From the NCBI RefSeq assembly GCF_009695655.1, contig NZ_VUNM01000027.1, positions 1 to 34,465 on the forward strand: DNA of 34,465 bases. The letters are read 5' to 3'. This DNA is from Sharpea porci (GTDB lineage: Bacteria > Bacillota_I > Bacilli_A > Erysipelotrichales > Coprobacillaceae). Position numbers and translations under genes: made by a program. The notes under the pieces are model-generated. The model was not told where the DNA came from, searched no databases, and saw only the letters and a program-made list of their open reading frames with translations. This document shows, piece by piece, positions 25,078-32,341 of the stretch (positions within the stretch are counted from its first letter, which is position 1; the number at the start of each line of letters is the position of its first letter).

Positions 25078-26148
25078 ATGGAATTTGTCAATTACAGTGC
25101 AAAGATCATTGATCAATATCATGAAAATGCCGCCATATATCGTAGTATGGTCCATGATATCAATGATATCTTTTCAAGAATCATCAAGAAAAATCAATTT
25201 CGTATTTCTAATTATGCTGTACGCATTAAAACGGAAGATAGCTTGAAAAGGAAGATTGAATTTAAAAATAAATATCATGATATCAATGATATTACGGATG
25301 TTGTAGCAGCAAGAGTAATATTATTATTTGAAGATGATATTGATCGTTTCTATGAAGCTATTAAAGAGAATTTTGAAATTGTTGAATATTGTGATCGTCG
25401 TAAGAAGAATCAGGAAGATCGTATTGATTATGGCTATAATTCCTTGCATCTTCTGGTCAAGTTTACGGATGAGCGCTGTCGGATGATAGAGTATTCCGAT
25501 TATAAGAATCTTGTCTTTGAAGTGCAGATACGTACGACATTACAGCATTCATGGGCTGAGATTGAGCATGGGCTTGGCTATAAGAGCCAGTATGAAATTC
25601 CTAGAAATATCCGCCGTCGTCTCACCAGACTAGCAGCAACATTAGAATTATGTGATGAAGAATTTGTGTCTATTTCTAATGCCGTTGATGCTTATAATGA
25701 AGGCTTGGTGCATGAAGAAAAAGTGCTGAAGACAGATATCAACAAGAATTCCCTTATTCACTATGTGACAGATACACCAGTCTTAAAAGACTTGTTGGAG
25801 CATGCGAAAGAAGATTATGGGGTGAAACTTGATGTTGATGATAATTTGATTACGCAGACAAAACTCATTCATCGTATGCACTATATGGGCTATACTTATA
25901 TCAATGAGCTTGATGAATTTGTACATAAGAATATACATTCTATTCAATGGATATTCCACCAGCATCTGTCCACATTTCATGAAGGCGACAGCTTTAATCC
26001 ACTCTATCTCTTAGTGTGGATCAGCATGATTATGCTTGTGGAACAAGGTATTAATGACCCGGAAGAAATCTTTAACCGTGAGGTTGTTGATAAAGTCAGA
26101 GATCTAGCAACAAAAGTCATAAATGAACAAGAAAGTGGGGGAGAGTAG
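25078..26148 (+). CDS. RelA/SpoT-domain (p)ppGpp synthetase, single-domain with long C-terminal extension
   Basis: 356-aa soluble protein. The synthetase domain (about 20-200) shows RIKTEDSLKRKIEFK, the Asp-rich DINDITDVVAARVI, DYGYNSLHLLVKF and EVQIRTTLQHSWAEIEHGL, the core of (p)ppGpp synthetases. No N-terminal HD hydrolase and no TGS/ACT regulatory region, so it is a small alarmone synthetase rather than a long Rel. The C-terminal ~150 residues exceed the ~210-aa RelP/RelQ size and are not recognised. The ATG at 25078 lies 8 bases after AGGAG; the upstream GTG at 25069 overlaps that site. The aminotransferase follows after one base, so the two share an operon. Whether it is housekeeping or a toxic synthetase cannot be told. 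Confidence 0.8.
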   Translation: MEFVNYSAKIIDQYHENAAIYRSMVHDINDIFSRIIKKNQFRISNYAVRIKTEDSLKRKIEFKNKYHDINDITDVVAARVILLFEDDIDRFYEAIKENFEIVEYCDRRKKNQEDRIDYGYNSLHLLVKFTDERCRMIEYSDYKNLVFEVQIRTTLQHSWAEIEHGLGYKSQYEIPRNIRRRLTRLAATLELCDEEFVSISNAVDAYNEGLVHEEKVLKTDINKNSLIHYVTDTPVLKDLLEHAKEDYGVKLDVDDNLITQTKLIHRMHYMGYTYINELDEFVHKNIHSIQWIFHQHLSTFHEGDSFNPLYLLVWISMIMLVEQGINDPEEIFNREVVDKVRDLATKVINEQESGGE

Positions 26149-26149
26149 T

Positions 26150-27337
26150 ATGAAAATAGAAATATCAAGAAAAATGCAGAATGTACAGGCAAGTGCTATT
26201 AGAGAAATCTTAAAGATGACATCGAATCCGGATATCATTTCATTTGCGGGTGGAAATCCTGCCAGTGATGCTTTTCCAGTTGAAGATTTAAAACGTATTT
26301 CGGCTGAACTCTTTGAAGAAGATCCTATTGGTCTATTACAGTATGGCATTACTGAAGGTGATGCTGGTTTCTTGGAAGCTGCCAATAAATTCTTTAACCG
26401 TGAGGAACAGGTGACAAGAGCTGTTGACCAGATTATTGCCACAACAGGTTCTCAGCAGATTATGGACCTGCTTACAAAAGTGCTTTGTAATGAGGGGGAT
26501 GTTGTTGCCTGTGAAGAACCAGCTTTCTTGGGTGCTTTGAATTCCTTTAAGGAAGATGGAGCTGTTTTAAGAGGCGTTGGTTTTACTAAAGAAGGAGAGC
26601 TTGACTTAGCTCAGCTTGAAACAACATTAAGCATTCAGCCAAGACCAAAATTCTTCTATACTATCCCTAATTTCCAGAATCCGATGGGAACAACTATGTC
26701 CCTTGAAACAAGAAAACAAGTGCTTGCGCTATGTAAGAAATATGGAGTCCTCATTCTTGAAGATAATCCATATGGTGCTATACGTTTTACGAATGAACAT
26801 GTGCCTTCCATCAAATCGCTTGATGAAGATGATATGGTGATCTATGCCGCATCACTTTCCAAGATTCTTGCTCCAGGATTGCGTTTAGCTGTCTGTATTG
26901 GGCGAGAAGATATTGTGGGCAAAATGGTTGTTGCGAAACAGGGGGCGGATGTCCATACTAATCTATGGGCTCAGAAAGTCGCAGCTCGCTTCCTTTCAAC
27001 ATGTGATATGAATGCCCATTTATCACGTATCCAAGCTATTTATAAGAAGAAATGTGAATTAATGTTGAAAACAATGGATGAAACATTTGATCAAAGAGTC
27101 ACTTATACAAGACCTGATGGTGGGATGTTTATCTGGGTGAACTTGCCTGAAGGTAGTGATGTGCTGAAGTTTGCGAAAGAAGCCATTGAGAACAATGTGG
27201 CCATTGTGCCAGGTATTTCCTTCTATACAAGTGAAGACAAGCCTTGTTATGCATTGCGCTTAAATTTCTCTACACCAACTGATGAAAAGATTGTCAAAGG
27301 TATTCAAATATTAGGACAAATGACCCATCAATTATAA
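26150..27337 (+). CDS. PLP-dependent aminotransferase, class I/II
   Basis: 395-aa cytoplasmic aminotransferase of the fold-type I group that includes 2-aminoadipate and aromatic/branched-chain aminotransferases (LysN/MocR C-domain-like). Features are the N-terminal ISFAGGNPASDAFPVE, GITEGDAGF, TTGSQQIMDL, the PNFQNPMG motif, LILEDNPYG with the Asp contacting the PLP ring, and the Schiff-base Lys in AASLSKILAPGLRL. RLNFSTPT near the end carries the carboxylate-binding Arg. No DNA-binding domain is attached, so it is an enzyme and not a MocR regulator. GGGGGAG lies 6 bases before the ATG. One base separates it from the alarmone synthetase gene. The amino acid substrate cannot be assigned. Confidence 0.88.
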   Translation: MKIEISRKMQNVQASAIREILKMTSNPDIISFAGGNPASDAFPVEDLKRISAELFEEDPIGLLQYGITEGDAGFLEAANKFFNREEQVTRAVDQIIATTGSQQIMDLLTKVLCNEGDVVACEEPAFLGALNSFKEDGAVLRGVGFTKEGELDLAQLETTLSIQPRPKFFYTIPNFQNPMGTTMSLETRKQVLALCKKYGVLILEDNPYGAIRFTNEHVPSIKSLDEDDMVIYAASLSKILAPGLRLAVCIGREDIVGKMVVAKQGADVHTNLWAQKVAARFLSTCDMNAHLSRIQAIYKKKCELMLKTMDETFDQRVTYTRPDGGMFIWVNLPEGSDVLKFAKEAIENNVAIVPGISFYTSEDKPCYALRLNFSTPTDEKIVKGIQILGQMTHQL

Positions 27338-27365
27338 AAGACGGAATTAACATTCCGCCTTTTTT
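27337..27365. terminator. Bidirectional terminator between convergent genes
   Basis: CGGAAT (27342-27347), TAAC loop, ATTCCG (27352-27357), extended outward past one A/C mismatch by AAAG/CTTT, then a T-run on the plus strand and an A-run on the other side. It overlaps the stop codon of the minus-strand transporter. Confidence 0.82.
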
Positions 27366-28207
27366 GGCCATTGTGACAACACAACAGCAATAAAAATCAA
27401 TAAACAACCAATATAATTTATAACTTTCATTCTTTCATGCAGGAAGATTGTGCCAGCAAGAAGAGAAAAGACTGACTCAAGACAGAAAATCAAACTTGCT
27501 TCAGTTGGAGGAACATAGCGCTGACCAACAATCTGTAAGGTATAGGCAATCGCACTTGAGAAGACACCGGCATAGACAATTGGCCACCATGAGGCAAGGA
27601 TGGCATTGATTTGAGGCTTTTCAAAAAGAAACATACAAACAATACTCAATATTCCAGAAACAATAAACTGCGTTGCACTCATCAAGACACCATTCACATG
27701 ATCAGAATAATGATCAATAATTAATATCTGAAAAGCAAAGGCAAGTGCACAGAGCATTAACTGGATATCACCAATATTAATAGATAAGCCTTCAGCACTA
27801 TAATTCAACAAATAAAGACCAATTAAAGAAATAACAACACTTAGCCAGACAATCGGTCTTATTTTCTTGTGGAGAAAGACCGAGAGGAAGGGGACGATAA
27901 TCGCATAAAGCGAAGTAATAAAGCCAGCTTTTGAAGCACTGGTGTTGTTGATGCCAAATTGTTGGAGGTTAGAAGCAATGAAGAGGGCTAGCCCACAAAA
28001 GATGCCTCCTATAATCGATGACTTCATTTCCTTATTCTTACGTAAGAGGAAGTAAACTGGAATAAGGACAAGGCCGCCAAGGAGTGTACGAATCCCATTA
28101 TAAGTAAAGCCACCAATCGTTCCACCACTTTTCTGAGCGACAAAAGCACTTCCCCAGATCATCGCCGTAAAAACAAGTAGAAGATTATATTTTGCACGTG
28201 TATTCAT
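27347..28207 (-). CDS. EamA/DMT-family transporter
   Basis: 286-aa integral membrane protein of the drug/metabolite transporter superfamily. About ten hydrophobic helices form two EamA repeats; the first begins LLLVFTAMIWGSAFVAQKSG and the second IQLMLCALAFAFQILIID. The second repeat ends in the typical GQRYVPPTEASLIFCLESVF and ERMKVINYIGCLLIF. Start ATG (ends 28207) has AAAGGAAA 8-9 bases upstream. The longer in-frame reading to 28309 adds a Phe-rich segment without a ribosome binding site. TATAAT at 28241-28246 on the complement is a likely -10. The transported compound is unknown; relatives export amino acids or metabolites. Confidence 0.88.
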   Translation of the reverse strand: MNTRAKYNLLLVFTAMIWGSAFVAQKSGGTIGGFTYNGIRTLLGGLVLIPVYFLLRKNKEMKSSIIGGIFCGLALFIASNLQQFGINNTSASKAGFITSLYAIIVPFLSVFLHKKIRPIVWLSVVISLIGLYLLNYSAEGLSINIGDIQLMLCALAFAFQILIIDHYSDHVNGVLMSATQFIVSGILSIVCMFLFEKPQINAILASWWPIVYAGVFSSAIAYTLQIVGQRYVPPTEASLIFCLESVFSLLAGTIFLHERMKVINYIGCLLIFIAVVLSQWPKKAEC

Positions 28208-28288
28208 ATGTTTTTTCCTTTCTATTGAACATATGCTTTCATTATAGCGAAAAAAGAAAACAAAAGAAGCAAAAAAATAAAAAAAGAC

Positions 28289-28317
28289 TTGCATTCTTAA
28301 AATCCCCATGGTATATT
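28289..28317 (+). promoter_or_regulatory. Promoter of the tRNA operon
   Basis: TTGCAT (28289-28294), 17-base spacer, TATATT (28312-28317) with TG one base upstream (extended -10). The same design occurs at the rRNA-type promoter at 34339-34367 (TTGCAA-17-TGG-TACTAT). Confidence 0.72.
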
Positions 28318-28355
28318 AATTGAGCATCACGAAGCCGAGTGCTTCTGAAGCAAAT

Positions 28356-28432
28356 GCCTCAATAGCTCAGTTGGTTAGAGCATCTGACTGTTAATCAGGG
28401 GGTCGTAGGTTCGAGTCCTACTTGAGGCGCCA
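28356..28432 (+). tRNA. tRNA-Asn (GTT)
   Basis: 77 bases with encoded CCA. Acceptor GCCTCAA pairs with TTGAGGC, G discriminator. Anticodon loop CTGTTAA gives GTT. T-arm GTAGG-TTCGAGT-CCTAC. First of four tRNAs in one transcript. Confidence 0.96.
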
Positions 28433-28438
28433 TCTTGT

Positions 28439-28514
28439 GGCGGATTGGAGAAACGGTTAACTCACATGCCTTTCACGCATGCATTCACGGGTTCGAATCC
28501 CGTATCCGTCACCA
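28439..28514 (+). tRNA. tRNA-Glu (TTC)
   Basis: 76 bases with encoded CCA. Acceptor GGCGGAT pairs with ATCCGTC with one G-T wobble, A discriminator. Anticodon stem CATGC/GCATG with loop CTTTCAC gives TTC. T-arm ACGGG-TTCGAAT-CCCGT. Confidence 0.95.
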
Positions 28515-28520
28515 TTTAGT

Positions 28521-28596
28521 GGGAGCTTAGCTCAGTTGGGAGAGCGTCTGCCTTACAAGCAGAGGGTCAGCGGTTCGAGCCCGTTAGCTCCCACCA
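28521..28596 (+). tRNA. tRNA-Val (TAC)
   Basis: 76 bases with encoded CCA. Acceptor GGGAGCT pairs with AGCTCCC, A discriminator. Anticodon stem TCTGC/GCAGA with loop CTTACAA gives TAC. Confidence 0.96.
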
Positions 28597-28611
28597 TTTT
28601 TATAAGATGTT

Positions 28612-28687
<76 letters not shown>

Positions 28688-28698
28688 TGTCGTATAAT

Positions 28699-28720
28699 AC
28701 TTCCTTCGGGAAGTTTTTTT
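28699..28720 (+). terminator. Intrinsic terminator of the tRNA operon
   Basis: ACTTCC (28699-28704), TTCG tetraloop, GGAAGT (28709-28714), then a seven-T run. Confidence 0.93.
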
Positions 28721-28726
28721 ATGCAT

Positions 28727-28760
28727 AAAGGACAATCTTAGCGATTGTCCTTTATTTTTT
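28727..28760. terminator. Terminator between the tRNA operon and the MarR gene
   Basis: AAAGGACAATC (28727-28737), TTAGC loop, GATTGTCCTTT (28743-28753): perfect 11-bp stem. On the plus strand it is followed by ATTTTTT; on the minus strand it follows the MarR stop codon but has only a short T-run. Probably bidirectional. Confidence 0.75.
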
Positions 28761-29213
28761 GGCTTTAAGTTCATCATTGAATGTTTTGACTTCATCTTGT
28801 ACTTGTTGGAATGCATTATAAACAAATGCAAATTCACTTTCAGGAATAGCATGATCAAGAATATGAATGATTTCTTGATGGAACTGGTCATGGACTTTTA
28901 AAGCTTCTTCCCCTAAAGGCGTGAGGGAGAGAATGATAAAACGATGGTCTTTTGGGTAAGGTTTTTTTGTGAGATATCCTTTCTTAATGATTGTTTTGAC
29001 ATTGGTTGTAAGTGTACCGATCGTTATCTTGAGTCTGGCACTGACATTACCCATGGTTGGGAAGCTTTCCTTCTTGACTGCCTCTAGGACATGCATTTCC
29101 GTCAAGGATAAATTGCGATAGTCGCTATGACGGATATATTCTTCCTGAGCTTTCATGACACTTGTGAATACATTACTTATGACATTCATAAAATCAATTT
29201 TTATATTATCCAT
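28752..29213 (-). CDS. MarR-family transcriptional regulator
   Basis: 153-aa winged-helix repressor-type protein. Helical dimerisation ends flank a MarR core: YRNLSLTEMHVLEAVKKES, the recognition region MGNVSARLKITIGTLTTNV, IIKKGYLTKK and the wing DHRFIILSLTPLGEEAL. The layout is similar to FabT-like MarR proteins, but no fatty acid synthesis genes are nearby, so no symbol is given. The start ending at 29213 has GGTGA a few bases upstream; ATG codons slightly further upstream are possible. It has a strong promoter and is divergent from the polyamine operon. Two palindromes in the spacer (29237-29249 and 29272-29300) are likely operators for it or for the neighbouring XRE protein. Confidence 0.88.
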   Translation of the reverse strand: MDNIKIDFMNVISNVFTSVMKAQEEYIRHSDYRNLSLTEMHVLEAVKKESFPTMGNVSARLKITIGTLTTNVKTIIKKGYLTKKPYPKDHRFIILSLTPLGEEALKVHDQFHQEIIHILDHAIPESEFAFVYNAFQQVQDEVKTFNDELKAKK

Positions 29214-29229
29214 ATACATCACCATCTTT

Positions 29230-29258
29230 ATTTTACTTTGACAATCAAATGATGTCAA
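29230..29258 (-). promoter_or_regulatory. Promoter of the MarR gene
   Basis: On the minus strand TTGACA (29258-29253), 17-base spacer, TAAAAT (29235-29230). Near-consensus. The TTTGA-CAA-TCAAA palindrome lies in its spacer. Confidence 0.72.
29237..29249. promoter_or_regulatory. TTTGA-N3-TCAAA palindrome, likely MarR operator
   Basis: TTTGACAATCAAA lies between the -35 and -10 of the MarR promoter. It resembles the TTTGA-N3-TCAAA boxes bound by FabT-type MarR repressors, so autorepression is plausible. A wider inverted repeat TTTGACA/TGTCAAA (29237-29243 and 29253-29259) overlaps it. Confidence 0.5.
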
Positions 29259-29271
29259 ATATTTAAAGTTT

Positions 29272-29300
29272 AGTTAATTAAACTTTAAGTTTAATTAACT
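29272..29300. promoter_or_regulatory. Perfect 29-bp palindrome between the MarR gene and the polyamine operon
   Basis: AGTTAATTAAACTT (29272-29285), a central T, then the exact reverse complement AAGTTTAATTAACT (29287-29300). It touches the -35 of the rightward promoter and lies 13 bases upstream of the MarR -35, so a bound protein could affect both. A second nested repeat AAAGTTTA/TAAACTTT (29265-29286) overlaps its left half. Confidence 0.75.
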
Positions 29301-29327
29301 TGCATTTTCTATGTATAGGACTATAAT
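29300..29327 (+). promoter_or_regulatory. Promoter of the polyamine transport operon
   Basis: TTGCAT (29300-29305), 16-base spacer, TATAAT (29322-29327). A second TATAAT at 29336-29341 has no good -35. The upstream palindrome ends on the first base of the -35. Confidence 0.7.
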
Positions 29328-29375
29328 GATATCGGTATAATAAACATTGAGTTTAGTATATAAAACGGAGGCATT

Positions 29376-29909
29376 ATGGAGATAGGTAAGAAAATAAAGG
29401 CATTACGAACCAAGAACGGCTTGACGCTTGAAGAACTTGCTTCACGCAGCGAACTGACAAAGGGCTTTTTATCGCAGCTTGAACGTGACTTAACATCACC
29501 AAGCATTAGTACGCTAGAAGATATTCTAGAAGCGTTGGGCACAAATTTATCCGATTTTTTCAAAGAAGAAAAAGAAAAACAGATTGTCTTTAAAGAAGAA
29601 GATTATTTTGTGGATGAACGTGAAGATGGGACGGTTGAATGGATTGTGCCCAATGCACAAAAGAATAAAATGGAACCGATTCGTCTTACTCTTCATCAAC
29701 ATCAAAAATCAAAACAGATGCATGAGCATGAAGGGGAAGAGTTTGGCTATGTGCTTCAGGGGTGTGTTGAACTTGTCTATGGTGAAAAGAAGTACAAGAT
29801 TCATCAGAAAGAAACATTCTATGTTGACGGGTCACATGAACATTATCTCTATAACCCTTATAGTACTGATGCTGTTGTGCTTTGGATGACAACGCCACCA
29901 TTATTCTAG
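29376..29909 (+). CDS. XRE-family regulator with C-terminal cupin domain
   Basis: 177-aa cytoplasmic regulator. The N-terminal HTH_3 domain (about 4-60) shows [40 protein letters not shown] and [16 protein letters not shown]. The cupin domain (about 105-175) has [14 protein letters not shown] and a final H-x-N region ([10 protein letters not shown]). This architecture is that of PuuR-type and similar ligand-sensing regulators. First gene of the operon with potA, potB and potCD, so it most likely senses polyamine state and controls this operon; that is inference from position. GGAGG precedes the ATG. Its stop overlaps the ribosome binding site of potA. Confidence 0.9.
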   Translation: MEIGKKIKALRTKNGLTLEELASRSELTKGFLSQLERDLTSPSISTLEDILEALGTNLSDFFKEEKEKQIVFKEEDYFVDEREDGTVEWIVPNAQKNKMEPIRLTLHQHQKSKQMHEHEGEEFGYVLQGCVELVYGEKKYKIHQKETFYVDGSHEHYLYNPYSTDAVVLWMTTPPLF

Positions 29910-29923
29910 AGGAGAAAATGAAA

Positions 29924-31504
29924 ATGGATGAAAGAAAGAAAATCATTGAATTTAAACACATCGTTAAGAACTTTGGCGATGCGGTTGTTTTAAAGGGAAT
30001 AGATCTTGATATTTATGAGAATGAATTTGTGACACTGCTTGGTCCTTCAGGCTGTGGGAAGACAACATTGTTAAGAATTCTTGGGGGCTTTTTGGAACCT
30101 AATGAAGGACAGGTTATTCTTGATGGGGAGGATATTAAGAATGTGCCACCATATAAGCGTGAGCTCAATACTGTCTTTCAGCGTTATGCCTTATTCCCCC
30201 ATATGAATGTCTATGACAATATCGCTTTTGGCTTGAAAATTAAGAAGATGAGTAAGGACGTTATTGATCAGAAGGTTATGCGTATGTTGAAGCTGATTGG
30301 TCTTGAAGGTTTTGAGAAAAAAGATGTAACGCTTCTCTCAGGTGGTCAGCAGCAGCGTGTAGCGATTGCCAGAGCACTTGTCAATGAACCAAAAGTATTA
30401 TTGTTGGATGAACCATTATCAGCTTTGGATCATAAATTGAGAAAAGAAATGCAGTATGAATTAAAACGTATTCAACAAGAAGTAGGGATTACATTTATCT
30501 TTGTCACACATGATCAGGAAGAAGCTTTGACAATGAGTGATAAGATCGTTGTTATGAATAAGGGGGAGATTCAGCAAGTTGGTTCTCCTGAAGAAATCTA
30601 TAATGAACCAGTCAATCGCTATGTTGCTCAGTTTATTGGGGAAAGCAATATTGTACCTGCTATTATGTTGGAAGATGAAAAAGTGAAGTTTGATGACACA
30701 GTCTTTGATTGTGTGGATAAGGGCTTTAAGGATAATGAACGTGTTGATGTGATTATTCGTCCTGAAGATATTGATATTGTGCCAGTGGAAAAAGGTAAGA
30801 TGACAGGTGAAGTACTGTCAGTGTTATTTAAAGGTGTGCATTATGAAATCATGGTGGAAACTGTGCCAGGTACAACAGTAAATGTCAATATGCATATCGT
30901 TGGTGATAATACAAAGCGTTCAGAAGATGGCAAGGAAATGATTTCAGCTAATGACTTCTATCTTGACTTAGAAGATATGGAAGGTATTGATGATAAGGAA
31001 ATTATTGCCCGTGCCGGAGCGCAGGCATGGAATCCAGAAACGGATGAATTTACTTCCATTGCCCATGTTGAAACGGATTTAAAGCAGGAAACAGGTGAAT
31101 ACCATGTCACGTTCTCGACATCCGATGGCCTTGAAGTGACAAGAAAAATCTGGGTTATTGATCAGCGTGTTGTTGAAAACAAGAAAGCAAATGAAGCTAT
31201 TTCAGCCTTTAACTTCTTTAAGACAGCTGATGAAATTGCGGAATCACAAGCCCTTGATACAGACTTAAAAGTATGGGCCAATGCGCAGGCATGGAAGCTT
31301 GATGATGAAGATGAAAATGTTGAACTTTTTGTAGATTATGACTTTGATCCTGAAAACTTACAGCAAGGAATCTACAAAGTGACATTCTCAACAACAGGTC
31401 GTGAATTCAAGATTCATACAACGGACTATGTGGAAGAAGGTAAGGAAGTCGGACTTACTTTCAATCCTGAAGATATTCATGTTATGGAAAAGATGGGCTT
31501 TTAA
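29924..31504 (+). CDS. potA: Spermidine/putrescine ABC transporter ATP-binding protein with Ig-like repeat insertion
   Basis: 526-aa ATPase powering polyamine import. ABC domain (about 1-240): Walker A GPSGCGKT (40-47), signature LSGGQQQR (138-145), Walker B VLLLDEP (158-164), then [10 protein letters not shown]. The TOBE region starts near 272 ([14 protein letters not shown]) and its closing strand [13 protein letters not shown] is at the very C-terminus. Between them, about 332-503, lie two homologous units (about 342-413 and 426-498), each with A-AQAW and G-Y-VTFST marks. Usual PotA is about 350-380 aa, so some 170 residues are inserted inside TOBE. The units resemble Ig-like repeats of surface adhesins, odd for a cytosolic ATPase. 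ATG 29924 is preferred (9 bases after GGAG); ATG 29918 is also possible. Confidence 0.92.
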   Translation: MDERKKIIEFKHIVKNFGDAVVLKGIDLDIYENEFVTLLGPSGCGKTTLLRILGGFLEPNEGQVILDGEDIKNVPPYKRELNTVFQRYALFPHMNVYDNIAFGLKIKKMSKDVIDQKVMRMLKLIGLEGFEKKDVTLLSGGQQQRVAIARALVNEPKVLLLDEPLSALDHKLRKEMQYELKRIQQEVGITFIFVTHDQEEALTMSDKIVVMNKGEIQQVGSPEEIYNEPVNRYVAQFIGESNIVPAIMLEDEKVKFDDTVFDCVDKGFKDNERVDVIIRPEDIDIVPVEKGKMTGEVLSVLFKGVHYEIMVETVPGTTVNVNMHIVGDNTKRSEDGKEMISANDFYLDLEDMEGIDDKEIIARAGAQAWNPETDEFTSIAHVETDLKQETGEYHVTFSTSDGLEVTRKIWVIDQRVVENKKANEAISAFNFFKTADEIAESQALDTDLKVWANAQAWKLDDEDENVELFVDYDFDPENLQQGIYKVTFSTTGREFKIHTTDYVEEGKEVGLTFNPEDIHVMEKMGF

Positions 31505-32341
31505 ATGAAGAAATTTAAACAGCTTGTCATTCCTTATATTGTTTGGTCAATTCTGATGTTATTGTTACCGATGCTGCTGATTGCAATGTATTCATTCATG
31601 AAGCAGGGCAATAGCATTCTGCCTTTCAAGCTTACAATTCATAACTATGTCAAATTCTTTACCGATAAGGACTTCTTATTAATCTTATTAAGATCATTAT
31701 TGATTGCAGTAAAAACAACAATCATTTGTCTTCTTTTAGGTTATCCTCTTGCCTACTTTATTGCCAAGACACCGGAAAAGAAACGTAATAACTTGATTTT
31801 ACTCATTACTCTTCCAATGTGGATCAATATGCTTGTAAGAACATATGCCTGGATTGGCTTATTATCCAATGATGGTTTATTTGCCTGGATTTTTTCACTC
31901 TTAGGCTTTAAACATGTCGAACTGCTTTACACCGAAACAGCGGTGCTTATTGGTATGGTTTATAACTTCTTGCCATTTATGATTCTTCAAATCAATACAG
32001 CACTGACAAAAATAGATCCTTCACTGATTGAAGCAAGCTATGATTTAGGTGCAAGTAAGAAAGAAACATTTAGAAGGGTGATCCTGCCATTATCGTTATC
32101 GGGTGTTATTTCTGGTATTGCCTTAGTCTTCTTGCCAGCAGTAAGTTCTTTCTTCATTCCTAAATTACTTGGTGGAGGACAGTATTTCCTGATTGGTAAT
32201 GTTATTGAGAACCAGTTTATTACCGTTGGTGAATGGAATTTTGGTAGTGCGATATCTATGATTATGGCGGTTATTATGATGCTTTCGATGTATGCTGTAC
32301 GTCGTATAGATTCTAATAATCATCAGCAGGAGGACGAATAA
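31505..32341 (+). CDS. potB: Spermidine/putrescine ABC transporter permease PotB
   Basis: 278-aa inner membrane permease with about six membrane helices. N-terminal helix at about 11-29, a MetI-like core, and the cytoplasmic EAA loop EASYDLGASKKETFRRVILP, which docks to the ATPase. LPMWINMLVRTYAW is typical of PotB. It starts immediately after the potA stop with no strong ribosome binding site, suggesting translational coupling. Its TAA stop overlaps the ATG of potCD. It should form the heterodimeric channel with the PotC half of the next protein. Confidence 0.94.
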   Translation: MKKFKQLVIPYIVWSILMLLLPMLLIAMYSFMKQGNSILPFKLTIHNYVKFFTDKDFLLILLRSLLIAVKTTIICLLLGYPLAYFIAKTPEKKRNNLILLITLPMWINMLVRTYAWIGLLSNDGLFAWIFSLLGFKHVELLYTETAVLIGMVYNFLPFMILQINTALTKIDPSLIEASYDLGASKKETFRRVILPLSLSGVISGIALVFLPAVSSFFIPKLLGGGQYFLIGNVIENQFITVGEWNFGSAISMIMAVIMMLSMYAVRRIDSNNHQQEDE

